From: JBMNGG01 sp050949705
GTDB lineage: Bacteria > Bacillota > Thermosediminibacteria > Thermosediminibacterales > Tepidanaerobacteraceae
Assembly (NCBI GenBank): GCA_050949705.1
Contig: JBMNGG010000011.1
Span: 62,001-126,000, forward strand
Direction of reading: 5' to 3'
DNA: 64,000 bases
Shown: piece by piece, positions 25,184-37,000 of the stretch
How positions within the stretch are numbered: position 1 is the first letter of the stretch
Layout of the letters: every line of letters starts with the position of its first letter
Made by a program: the position numbers and the translations under genes
The notes under the pieces: generated by a model
Database searches by the model: none
What the model was told of the DNA's origin: nothing
Seen by the model: the letters and a program-made list of their open reading frames with translations, nothing else

Positions 25184-26029
25184 ATGAAAAAAAGTCATAA
25201 ACCTATAGCTTTTTTCATAGCTGTGTTATTGATTCTTGCTTTACTGATAAACATTAATACTAATCCATTATATTCTACTAATCACACTGATGAGACTTTT
25301 GACCAAGTGCAGGACAGTTATAACCAGAGCTACACTATAGCCGGTCTTGATAGTCTAAGACTTTTACCTATTCCACCGGATTTTAACTTTTTAAAAACAG
25401 GCTCATTGACAGAGCAAGATTCAGTAGAAGAAAATCTCGATGTTTTTGACAATACTTATTCTCAGACTGTTCATTCAGATAGCACTGATTCGGCTGTTAA
25501 GTTGTTGGAATTTATTGAATCTGGAAGAGATTTATTCGATAAGGGTGACTATAAAAGTGCGTTGGGAGAATATAATCTTGCTGTTCAACTAGCTCCTGAT
25601 TTAGCTCCTTTGTATATCGAAAGGGGACAAGTTTATTCAAGATTGAAAAATTACGACAAAGCATTAGATGATTTGAATAAGGCAATTCGACTGGATTCGG
25701 AACTTACCATTGCTTATCTTGTCCGGGGCAAGTTATTAAACTTATTAAATCAGAGAGAAGATGCACTTAAGGATTTAAACTTAGTATTAGAAAAAGAACC
25801 ATCAAATATCAATGCCCTTTTAGAAAGGGGAGTTATTTACACCGTAGCTGGAAAGTGGTTCCAAGTTGCAAATGACGCTAATGCAGTTATTGATCAAGAA
25901 CCAAAAAATGCACAAGCTTGGTGGATGCTTGCCATGGCGTACCAGAATTTAGGCGAGTATACACAGGCCTTTGATGCATGGGACAGAACTGGAAGGGTTA
26001 ATCGGTGGGACTATAGAGATATATACTAA
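25184..26029 (+). CDS. TPR-repeat protein, N-terminal part (frameshifted)
   Basis: This frame starts at ATG 25184 after GGGGATGG. A membrane anchor or signal (PIAFFIAVLLILALLININ) is followed by a spacer and then tetratricopeptide repeats from about residue 110 (ALGEYNLAVQLAPDLAPLYIERGQVYSRLKNYDKALDDLNKAIRL and so on). It stops artificially at 26029, and the TPR pattern resumes in the +1 frame. Repaired, gene 25184-27092 would encode about 635 aa with some fifteen TPR units facing outward. Its place just before the giant surface-protein gene, 139 bp away, suggests a role in assembly or retention of that protein, which is inference only. Confidence 0.85.
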   Translation: MKKSHKPIAFFIAVLLILALLININTNPLYSTNHTDETFDQVQDSYNQSYTIAGLDSLRLLPIPPDFNFLKTGSLTEQDSVEENLDVFDNTYSQTVHSDSTDSAVKLLEFIESGRDLFDKGDYKSALGEYNLAVQLAPDLAPLYIERGQVYSRLKNYDKALDDLNKAIRLDSELTIAYLVRGKLLNLLNQREDALKDLNLVLEKEPSNINALLERGVIYTVAGKWFQVANDANAVIDQEPKNAQAWWMLAMAYQNLGEYTQAFDAWDRTGRVNRWDYRDIY

Positions 26030-27092
26030 CCGAGGAAATATTTATTTTAGTCAAGGGGATTTTACTGGTGCTGTTAACGAGTGGTCTCAAGCATTGAAAC
26101 TAGACGATAAACAAGCTTTCCTCTATGCAAATCGTGGAATAGCCCATACACATTTACGGAAATTGGATGATGCTGTTGTTGATTTTAAAGACGCAATTAA
26201 GCTAAACCCTAATGAGTATTCTATATACAATAGCTTAGGTTTTGCCTATTATTTACAAAAGAATAATGTACAAGCCATAGAAAATTTCAATAAAGCTTTG
26301 AAACTTTATGATAAGGACTCTAAAATTTATTTTAATAGAGCCGCGGCTTATAGGGAAATCTATAACTTTCAGGCTGCTCTCATGGATTTGAATGAGGCAA
26401 TCCGGCTGAACCCTTCCTATACTGAAGCATATGCTGCCAGGGGAAGTATACATTTTTCACTAGAAAATTATAATGTTGCTTTAGAAGATTATACACAAAC
26501 AATTACTTTAAACCCGGATAATATAATTGCCTACTACAACAGAGCTTTGATTTATTTAAAGCAAGGGTTATATCATTTAGCTGAAACAGATTTGAGTTAT
26601 CTGATTGAAAATTACCCTGAACTGATTTCATGTTATGAGCAAAGGGGTTTGGCTTATTTTCAAATGGGACAATATGAGAAAGCTATAAAAGATTGGCAGA
26701 CCTATCTTCAACACAACGGAGATGACGCTGAAGTATATTACCGCATTGGGCTTGCTTGTTTAAAACTGGATGATTACGATCAGGCTCTGACTTATCTTAG
26801 TCGAGCTCTCGTGTTAGATGACAGTATGGGTTCTGTCTATTACCAGAGGGCAAATATCTATTTCTTGCAGAAAAAATATCCAGAAGCAGCTGAGGATTAT
26901 ACCAAAGCTATCGAACTTGGAGTCGGTTTGGATATATGCTATTTTAATCGCGGCATAGCTTACTTAAACCAAAACAAAATCAAAGAAGCAATTGCCGATT
27001 TAGAAAAGGTACTGGAAATATCTGAGAACGAAGTGTTGCTTACCGAGGCTCAAAAAGTGCTTGAGTTAATCGAGGCTGATACAAAAAGTTAG
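25971..27092 (+). CDS. TPR-repeat protein, C-terminal part (frameshifted)
   Basis: This continues the TPR array of the preceding frame, with reliable coding from about 26025 (YTNRGNIYFSQGDFTGAVNEWSQALKL) to 27092. About ten further 34-residue units follow, with typical W/Y/G/A positions (AYYNRALIYLKQGLYHLAETDLSYLI; YYQRANIYFLQKKYPEAAEDYTKAIEL). The first residues of this frame (before about 26000) are out of frame in the native gene. One extra base between about 25980 and 26030 explains the break. No catalytic motif is present; TPR arrays bind proteins. Confidence 0.85.
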   Translation: MMHGTELEGLIGGTIEIYTNRGNIYFSQGDFTGAVNEWSQALKLDDKQAFLYANRGIAHTHLRKLDDAVVDFKDAIKLNPNEYSIYNSLGFAYYLQKNNVQAIENFNKALKLYDKDSKIYFNRAAAYREIYNFQAALMDLNEAIRLNPSYTEAYAARGSIHFSLENYNVALEDYTQTITLNPDNIIAYYNRALIYLKQGLYHLAETDLSYLIENYPELISCYEQRGLAYFQMGQYEKAIKDWQTYLQHNGDDAEVYYRIGLACLKLDDYDQALTYLSRALVLDDSMGSVYYQRANIYFLQKKYPEAAEDYTKAIELGVGLDICYFNRGIAYLNQNKIKEAIADLEKVLEISENEVLLTEAQKVLELIEADTKS

Positions 27093-27231
27093 AAGTAAAT
27101 AAACCAGAAGTAATAAATGAGGAGTAAGTAATAACTTAGATTTCTTTGAAAGTACGAAGGGTTTTTTGGAAATACAAGAAAATGTTTTAGAGATGCAAGG
27201 AACGTTATAAAATTACAAGGGGAGAAAAGAG

Positions 27232-27717
27232 ATGAACGGGCTAATTAGTAAAACAACTCAAAAAAGGATTATGTATTTAGGTCTAATCCTAATTGGGGTC
27301 TTATTGTTATTATTAGTAGCACCTATTCCGCATGCCTATGCTTCAGATGAAGACCCAACATCTCAATCTTTTCCTGTAGAAAATCCCTCCGATGGTATTG
27401 ACCAAGCCGGTGAGGAAGGCGGGTATGAACCGGCGGGTGACGGAAAGGATTCTGAGCAAAATGACGATGGGGCTGATAATCAGTCCGGCGATGGCCAGAC
27501 CGATGAAAGTATAGATGACGAATGTTCTGAAGATGTAGGTACCGACGAAGGCACCGCTGACGATAAAGGTACCGGTAATGACGAAAGTAACGGTGTCGAC
27601 GAAGGTGCTGGTGACGATGAGGACACCAGCGATGAAGAAGTTACCGGCGACGAAGATACTGAAGATGTAGGTACCGGCGAAGGCGAGGGGTACTGGCGAC
27701 GACGAAGGTACCGCTGA
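27232..27717 (+). CDS. Giant surface protein, part 1: signal peptide and acidic repeat start
   Basis: ATG 27232 follows AAGGGGAG. The first 40 residues form a Sec signal peptide (IMYLGLILIGVLLLLLVAPIPHAYA, then SDED). A low-complexity acidic region rich in Asp, Glu, Gly and Thr begins near residue 50. The frame fails at GGGG (27687-27690): with one G removed, GEGEG continues as TGDDEGTADDKGTG in the next frame, which then stays open to 38506. The apparent stop at 27717 is therefore artificial. After both repairs the gene spans 27232-54678 and encodes about 9,148 aa, roughly a megadalton. Minus-strand frames over this region (such as Ser/Pro-rich ones) are shadows. Confidence 0.85.
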   Translation: MNGLISKTTQKRIMYLGLILIGVLLLLLVAPIPHAYASDEDPTSQSFPVENPSDGIDQAGEEGGYEPAGDGKDSEQNDDGADNQSGDGQTDESIDDECSEDVGTDEGTADDKGTGNDESNGVDEGAGDDEDTSDEEVTGDEDTEDVGTGEGEGYWRRRRYR

Positions 27718-28020
27718 CGATAAAGGTACCGGTGATGACGAAATTAACGGTGTCGACGAAGGTGCTGGTGACGATGAGGACACCAGCGATGAAGAAGGTA
27801 CCGGTAACGATGAAGGTACTAGCGAAGGCGAGGGTATCGGTGAAGGCGAGGGTACTGGCGACGACGAAGGCACCGCTGACGATAAAGATACTGGTGATGA
27901 CGAAAGTAACGGTGACGACGAGGGCACTGATGTAGGCGAAGACACTGCTAACAATGAAGGTACTGGCGATGATGAAGGCACTGATAATGACCAGACAGGC
28001 GAGGAACCTGAACAAGGTGA
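27544..28020 (+). repeat. Tandem 52-54 codon acidic repeats inside the giant gene
   Basis: Near-identical units begin at 27544, 27701 and 27863 (GACGAAGGNACCGCTGACGA and onward). The period is 157 bp between copies one and two (156 plus the extra G at 27687-27690) and 162 bp between copies two and three. The encoded motif is D-E-G-T-A-D-D-K-G/D-T-G-x-D-E. Confidence 0.85.
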
Positions 28021-31000
28021 GCTTGATGCCGCCCAGGCAGAAGGCGAATTTGTTGAAGGCGAAACCGGGATTCAGAGCGACGGTCAAACCGCACATAGCA
28101 TTACTTTTTCCGGTACATTTTACGACTCGCTAACTAAACAAGCTATTGCCGGTGAGGAAATTAAAATTGATATAAGTGTTTGGCATAATGGTCATGATAT
28201 AACAGCAATCGCAGAAAAAACTCTCAGTAAAGACGGAAATTATGAATTATATTTTGCAAGCGAGTTATTTGATTATCCGTTTTTTCCGGAAGAGGAATAT
28301 ACTTTTAAAGCTGTAGCTGAAGAGTATGAGTTTCACGAATGGACTTTACTTTTTAAAGTAGATCATACTTCCGGTCCTCATTTAGCTTACGACCTGGACT
28401 TTTATTTGGCTCCTAAGCAAGTTGAAGTGGACGGACAGATGGTAGAGTCGGGTATTTCCGGAGGTTGGGTCAGTCTTGATAACAAAGCAATTATAGACAA
28501 GGATTTGATTTATCCTGGCTATAATTTGGAGATCAAGTCAGCGGAAAAAGGTAGTATAAGGAATAAACCCTTTGATGAGATTACCGTCCGAGATGGTGTT
28601 ACTATTACCACTCGGAAGCTTGACCCTGAGGAAGAGGATCCGGATTACCTTGAAGGAGTTTCAGCTGGGAATTCAGGCAAAATATATTTAGAGGCCGAGC
28701 GAGTTAATATCGGCAAAGGTGTCAGGATTCTGGCTCATGCTATCAACAACCCAGGAGATGAGTTTACCGCTGGCAATATCACTATCAGATCCGAGGCTGT
28801 TGGCGGAACGGACTTTGTGGACATGCTCCCCGGTGTTGATATCGACCATCCTCAGGCCATTATTAATATCGGCGAAGGAGCAATAATTAAAGGAAAAGAG
28901 GTAATCTTTGAAGCTGAGGCGAAAAGTGAGGATATATTTCATGATAGTAACGAGAATGATCTAACAGATACCAAAGAATTACAATGGTTGCATGACTTAC
29001 TTAATACTGGGGTCGGAAAAACCTTAGGATTTGTTGAAGACTTTTCTTTAGTCGGCGGGGTGACCATTTCTAAAGCGACTTCCTTGATTTCTATAAACGC
29101 CGGCAGTCTGATAGAAGCCGAAAGCTTTGAAGCTCTGTCTTCTTCTTATATCAGTGCTTCTGTTGCTCCGATTGCAATTGCCGCCGGAGTAGCAGTGGGT
29201 GTTGGCATTTCTGATGCCCAAGTAATTGTGGAAGGTACAATAATCACTGCCGGAGACTGTAATCTTAAATCCTTAGCCGATAATACCCTGCAGGTTGCGG
29301 GAACCAGTGGCGGAATAAAAGGACTTAGTGCCGGAGTAGCTGTAAGTTACTTGGATTCTACTTCCAAAGTCCATGTAGGTGGCAGTTCCGGCGCATCCAC
29401 GCTGCAAGTAGGCGGGAATCTGACAGTTAAAGCCGAGACTATTGACCGTAATTTTACATTTGCCCGTTCCATGACTGACGAAAACGGTAAAGTGGGAATA
29501 GCTGTAGCCGTTTCTTATGAGCATGGTGTGACTGAAGCCTATCTGGCTGGTACGGTTGATGTGGATGGGGATATTTTAGTCGGAGCCTATACGACTAAAG
29601 AAAAGCTAGGCGACAGGAAACTAGTCATTTTACCTACCGTAAACGACGGTGTCTATGCTTATGCCGGAGCTAATACCAGTTCAACAGGAGATCTGTCAGA
29701 TGATGTCAAAGCCAAGATTACAGGTAAAATCTCAGAATTTGCTAAAAACCATATTAAAGAATTTATAAATAAATATATTTTAGATAAAAAAGATGAAATT
29801 GAGGAAAAAAGCGGAAGCACGATTACTCCTTTTGAATTGGCTGCTGCCATTGCTGTCTATCTGGATACCAATAATGCTACAGCCCGCATCTCTCCCAAAG
29901 CAGTTGTTACAACCAGAGGTTCGGTAACTGTCCATGCTCGGACTGAAAGCCAACCCATTGTTGTAGCAACAGGTTCGGTCGAGCAACCCAAGGGCAGCCA
30001 GAATCCCGGTGGGGAGGGTACTTCCGGTGAAGGAGGTGCTGCGCCGGATCCGGGTTCGGGTGGAGATCCCGGCACTGAGGAAGGGACAAAATTTGCCGGG
30101 GTAGCGGCCGTAGTAGTTGGCATCTTTGAAAATAATGTCACCTCTTATATTGGTGCCAATGCTGAGGTAAATGCAGCTAAGGATCTAAATATTAAGGCTG
30201 AGTATATCAATGATTATGTATTTAGATACGGTATAGAACTGATTAAATATCTGATCGGGGACTTTTACTCTACTGATGATAAAGAGCAAACCATAAATAG
30301 AGGTGATATTGTAGAAGTTAAGGATGGGCATACTGCCAGCGGGGAAGCCGGGAACCTGTATAAATATATAGGTTTTGATCCTTTAACAAATGTTGATCTC
30401 AGCACAATCAATTATACCAATACAAATTTATGGGAAGACCTCGGAGCTTGGTGGAAATACCAGAGTATAGAGTTTATCAGGCACCTTACGACTTATCTGG
30501 ATAATCGTTTGGGGACTACTGACAATTTAGTTAATTTCTGGGTGCAAAGCAATGCTGCTGGTGCAGATGTTGGTACCTGCGGTTCTGTATCCGTTATTCT
30601 CCGGGATAATTCGGTCGAGGCATATATTGATGAAGGTGCGAAGATTAATCAAATTAATGATTCTAACCCGGGTAATCCTATTTACCGTACTGGGAAGCAG
30701 AATGTTAAAGTCATGTCTGTTCTTGTTGATGAAATAGTTTATTTCAGCGGCAATATTGAGCTTCCTGGCATTGAGTTAGACACTAAAAAGAAATATAACA
30801 TCGCTTTACACTTGGGCGGTCAAGGTACAGATGCTCCGGTTGCCCTAGGCGGTTCGGTAATTGTCTTTATTCAGAATAATATGGCCAAGGCCGAGATAAG
30901 GGATCAAGTGCATTTGTATGCTGATAATTTGGACGTTATAGCTGATACCAAGGTATTAAACGTCATAGTATCTGCTGCCGGCGGTAATGCAGGGAAATTT

Positions 31001-34000
31001 GGCTTGGAAGGGACTTTTACTTGGCTTACCTTGAATAACCAAACCATAGCTCAGATTTTAAACGGAGCGCGGGTAGATGTTCCCGGAAAAGTGGTTGTGA
31101 AGGCCAACGATCAAACCGACATTGTGAACGTTTCCGGTGTGATCACAGCTTCCGGAAATACCGGCATTGGGGGTACGGGAGGCTATAATGGTCTCAGCCG
31201 TAATACCCAGGCTGTTATCGGCATTTTGCATGACAGCGAAGACAGCGGTGAGCAAACCGGCGGTATGCCAACCGGCGAAGAGCCGATCGTACGTGCCGGG
31301 GATGTTTTGGTTGAGGCACAAAATGACGGGTTTATTATCAGCGTTGCGGTGGCTGATGTTGCCTGTACGGAAAAAACCGTGCCGAAAGAGGGAAATAAAA
31401 AAGAAGCTCCCCAAAAAGGCGGCAGTTATGGCGTGGGAGTTTCCGCTCAGGTAGTGATCAATAACATCCGGGACGAAGTTCTGGCATATATCCGCCAAGC
31501 ATCTCTCCATTCCACCAATTTAGTTATTGCCTCGCACAACAGAACGAGAGTGATCGCTGTTGGTGGGTCGGCGGCTATAGTCACTAAGGATGGAACTTCA
31601 GCAGGTTTGGCGGGATCTTTTGCTCTAAATAGAATTTTCAACAAAACCAAAGCGTTTATTGATAATTCCAATGTAGAGGTCACGGAGAATTTAGAAATCA
31701 AAGCCGAGGCTGAAGAACGTATTATTGCCGTGGCGGCAAGCGGTTCTGGGACAACCGCTACGAAAAGTGGCAGTGTTGCCGGGCAGGTGAGCCTTAATAC
31801 CATTGCCAGTGAAGTTGTAGCCGCAATTTTCAACCAGGCGGAAGTAGCAGCTAAGAACATAACGTTGATTGCCACTGACCGTACTATGATTATAGCCGTG
31901 GCCGGGGCTTTGACCTACGGTGGCAAAGCCGGGATCGGCTCAGCCGTGGCTATAAACGATATACCCATCGAAGTTCTCGGCGGTAAACGCAATGCCGTTA
32001 AGACCTATATTGAAAACTCCGATGTTAGTTTTTCCGGCGATCTTAAACAGATAGCTGAATCCAATAACTTGATTATTGCCGTTGCAGCAGCTATTGGTGA
32101 CAGCAAAGAAGGTATGGCAGCAGCTGCTTCCATTACGGTCAATACCATTACTGTTGATACCGCTGCTTATATAAACGCTTCTAATATAATAGGAAAGAAC
32201 GAGGACGAAAAAAATTCCGCTAACATAGAACTTAAAGCAACGGATAACTCCGGTATTTATTCTCTGGCTGGGGCGGGGACATTTTCCAAATCCTATTCTA
32301 CGGTTGGAATTGCGGTGGCGTTTAACCTGATCGCCAACACCGTTAATACTTTTGTAAAAGAAACAGTGCTTGAGGCTGCTTCTCTTACTTTGAATTCCAC
32401 CATGAACGCAGTGATTATGAATGTTACCGTTGCCGGTTCAGGAGCGGACAAGGCAGCTACCTATGGTTCGCTCAGCATTAACACCATTGTGGGCGAAGTA
32501 TTGGCCTATATCGCCGAATCGACAGTTACTACTGATTCTAAGGTCGAACTTGTAGCTCTAAATAAGGCCGATATTGGTTCCTTGGCAGGAGCGGTAGGTG
32601 GAGCTAAGAATATCGCAGTCGGTGCCAGCCTGGCAGCCAACTATATCGGCGGTTATGGCGATGCTTTTGCGCCTTATCAAGTGGATGCCTATATTGATAA
32701 TTCCAGAGTAGTAGTGAGTAATGGGAATCTTAAGCTCTGGGCTTATTCCAATGCAATTATCAAGAGCATTAGCGCTGTAGGCAGTTTCTCAGGTAAGAAC
32801 GCTGCTGTAAACGGGGCTGTTTCTCTAAATTATATTAATATGAACATCCTGGTCTATATTAAGGACTGCAGCAGCCCGGATGGTACTGTGCCTAAGGAAA
32901 ACAAATTTATCTGGGCTAACGGTAATATTTTGCTGGAAGCAGCGGATAATACGGCGATCAGTGTTTTAGCCGGGAATATTGCCGGATCCGGTGGGACCGG
33001 GGTCGGAGCAGCTATAGCTGTAGTCTTTATCGGTTCGTTGAACACTGATCCCTTTGAGCAGTATAGAAACTATAATGAGGTAATAGAGGATTATGAGCCG
33101 GAAAATGAGAACAGTCCTGAAGAGGATCTTCCGAATAACGCTTATGAATATCCGGAGTTTGATTTCAAATCTCTGAACAGTTACAGTCAGGTTGCAGCCT
33201 ATATTCATAACTCCGTAGTAGAATCTGAGAATGGTGGAATCAGTCTTAAAGTAACTGCTAATTCCGTTATCTTTAACATTGCTGCCGGAACAGCAATAGG
33301 AGGTAAAACGGCCGGCGTTCAGGGTTCGGTAGCCCTTAATTACCTGGCTGCTAATGTAACAGCTTTAATTACAGATTCGATTGTTCAGGCTGCCGACGAT
33401 ATCCTTTTAGAGGCTCGTTCTTTAAGAAGAAGCGATATTCCTTTGACTGCTTTGCAGCCGGACAGAGACGCTTCAGATGAACTGGTAACAGAATATAACG
33501 GTAACCCGGATGAACCTGACAGCACTTTTAAACTTGCCACCATTCATGCTCTGGCGGGTTTAATAGCCGGTGGCGGTAAAGCGGGGGTCGGAGTAGCGCT
33601 CGCGGTGAATTACCTGTCGGTTAATAACCTGGCAGGTATCACCGGTTCTCAAGTATCTACCAACGGAGATATTATCCTGATCGCCGAGTCGGATAGCGCT
33701 ATCTTTGCGGTCTCAGCGGGTTTGGCTGGCAGCGGCAAATTGGCTTTTGCCGGTTCAGTCTCCGTTAACTTTATCCGCAACGATATCCAGAGCTTTATTA
33801 AAAACAGTACAGTTAGCAGCTCGAATTCCAACACCGAGGTGACAGACGGGCATTATCCCGGGGTTACTGTTTATGCCGCTAACACCTCCAATATTTTCTC
33901 TATTGCCGGCCAGGTCAATTTCTCAGGAAAAGAAGGTATCGGTGCCGCGGCTGCCTATAACGATATTAGTAATACAATTCAAGCCTATATTGGGGATGCT

Positions 34001-37000
34001 AATGCCGCTAATGATACGGTTGTCACCAGTACTTCTTATGTAACCGTTACTTCCCTTTCTCAGTGCAACATAACTACTTTTGCAGTAGGCGGAGGTTTTG
34101 GCGGCAAATTCTCCGGTAATGGTTCGATTTCGATCAATACTATCAGAAATGATATTGCCGGTTATATCCTGAATTCAGCCGTAGAAGCAGTCCAAAGCAT
34201 CTACTTAACAGCTTCTGATAAGTCGAAAATCGGCGCTGTTGCCGGGGCTGTTGGAATATCAGGGTCCACGGCCGTTGGCGGCTCGCTAGCTATCAATTTC
34301 ATCGGCGGTTTTTCTGAAGATGCCTTAGGTCCTCACCAGATTCAAGCTTATATAGCCAATTCCAAGGTTATTTCCACTAACGGTTCTATTACCCTTAAAG
34401 CCTTGTCAGAGGCTATCATCAAGAGTATCGCAGCCGTCGGCGGTTTTGCCGGGAAAGTGGCGGTAAACGGTTCCGTCTCCATTAACTGGATTTATACCGA
34501 TGTTGCTGCTTATATACTCGGATGCCAGGGAGACGAGAAATATATTCAAGCAAAACAGGATATTACCTTAGACGCTGTTGATAACTCTGCAGTCAGTGTT
34601 ATCGCCGGGGATGTTTCCGGAGGCGGTGTGCTAGGTGCCGGGGCTTCTATTGCTATTGTCTTTATCGGCAGTGGCACGGACAGTTTAAAAGATTGGTTTG
34701 ACGCTTTATATAAAAATGAGATATTTGATGACGGTGAATATCCTTACGACAATATCTATGATGAGGATTATGTAGAGGAACATGAAGATGAAAACTGGGA
34801 TGACCGGGAAGGCGTATCCGAAGCGGATTATGAATACCCCGAGCCGGAATTTGCCGACACGGGTAAAGTAAGAGCTTATATTTCTGACTCTGAAGTCATT
34901 GCTGAAAATGGTTCCGTAACTGTTACGGCTACGAATAATTCTATTATCTTTACCATTAGCGCAGGTTTCGCCGTCGGAGGCAAAGCTGGAGCTTATCGAG
35001 GTTCGCTTTCTCTTAACCATATCCATAACGATGTTTTAGCTATGATTATTAATTCAATTATTGACGCCGGGGAAGATGTAAGCGTTAGCGCTTTGACGTT
35101 GCAAAGGAACTGGATACCCAAGGGAGCCTTACAGGCAGAGTGGGACGACGATACAGACTATGAACAGGTCACTTCATTTGATGGTGGCCAGCAGTTTGAA
35201 GAAGGGGAAAATCCCGTAGAAACAGAACCCACCAGTCCTAAGCGCTTGACTTCTATCCAAGCCATAGCCGGCGGAGTATCCGGCGGGCTTAACGTTGGCT
35301 TGGGAGCAGCCTTGGCAGTCAATCATCTCCATAATGAGTATTCGGCGGCAATTGTCAACTCTGCCATCAACGCCGGTGGGGATGTCGTAGTCCTAGCCGA
35401 GTGCAAGTCCGGCATTGAGACTGTATCTGGCGCTATTGCTCTTGCGGTGGGGGTAAACTCTTTCCCCTTCGCAGCCGCTGGTTCCCTTTCCTTAAATATG
35501 ATCAATAACACCATATTAAGCCATATCACGGCCAGCACGGTGCAAGCGGCAAATATTACTGTAATGGCTAAAGATACTTCCTTTATTAATTCCGTCTCTG
35601 GTCAGGTCGGGATTAGCGGTGGTATTGTTGCCGGTCCGGTGCCGGTTCCCACCGGGGCAGCCTTTGGAGCCGCTTTAGCGTATAACGATATTAACAGTGT
35701 TGTTAAAGCTTATATTGACAATGTTATTGGAGAAGACACTAAAAAAGCCAGTGTTTTAACAGCTACGGGCAATACTGTTATCAAGGCTTTATTCGATGCC
35801 GATATTAATACCATTGCCGCCGGTGGCAGCCTGAGCGTTTGGGTTGGAGCCTCCGGCACAGTGGCTACCAATATTATTAAGAGTTTAGTAGAAGCTTATA
35901 TAACCGGCAGTAATGTTACCGCTGATAATAACATTTACATCTTGGCTCATTCCGACAGCTTTATCGGCAGTTATGGCGGGGCTGTCGGCGGTGGTTTAAT
36001 AGGTTATGGCGCTGCTGCCGTCATCAATGCCATTGACGTTACCACCAGGGCCTATATCAGCGGCTCGGTAGTTGTTGCTAGCGGTAATGGCGACGGAATT
36101 GAGGTCTTTGCTTGGAATGATAACGGCAAGCCGGTCAAAGACGGGCAAGGGCACGGCCCCAAAGAAAACGGCTTGATAATAATTGCCTATAGCCGGGATG
36201 CTTTGGCCATCTATACCGGCTCTCTGGGTTTTGGAGCTGCGGGATTAAGCGGTGAACTGTCTGCCAGTTCCTTGAAGAATGTGACTGAGGCTTATATTAC
36301 CTCATCTAATATAAATAATGAAGATGACTGGGGCCGGAAAGTGATTATACGGGCTCATCAGGACACCGGAGTAGTAATTTATACCGGTGCAGCCGCTGTG
36401 GGAATAGGGAGCGTAGCTCTTGGAACGGCTCTTAATACAATTCTTGTGCAACATTGGACTAAAGCATATATAGATAACGAGTCCATTGTCTGTGCTCTGG
36501 AAGGCATCGACGTTTGGGCATTGACCGGTTATCATCCCTTAGAAGAAGGTAAAAAGGGAGTCATCATTGGCGGAGCTGCAGTCGGAACAACAGGTGCTAT
36601 CGCTGGAGTTGTCTCAGTGCTGATGATGGAAAATATCAACGAAGCCTTTGTGAAAGAATCCGATCTCTTTAGCCGAGGCACGATAACCGTAAAATCTTTG
36701 CACAATGTAAAGGTAGAAAGCGTCATTGCAAGCGTGGCTGCAGATCTTCTCTTTATCGGCAGCGGCGGCAGTATCTTCTTTACCTCTCTCGACAACATTG
36801 TCCGAGCCTTTGTCGAAGCTGCCAGCTTAAATGCTTCGGAGGCTGTTCAAATAATTGCCCGTTCCCGGGATGTTATTGACCTAATTATAGGTACCGGAGG
36901 AGCAGGTGCGATAGGAGGAGTAGCCGGGAGCATTGGGCTTACTTTGATTGAAACTATCACCGAAGCCTATTTGCAGGGCGCGATAAATCAGAATCCTCGG

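Noticed and set aside
27544..28020. Regular tandem repeats as a CRISPR array
   Set aside because: Units of about 156 bp without short identical repeats and unique spacers, all inside a reading frame; no cas genes in the window.
27343..28096. Long minus-strand frames, Ser/Pro-rich and hydrophobic, over the acidic repeats
   Set aside because: They mirror the repetitive Asp/Glu/Gly/Thr coding on the plus strand, lack ribosome-binding sites and have no domain pattern of their own.
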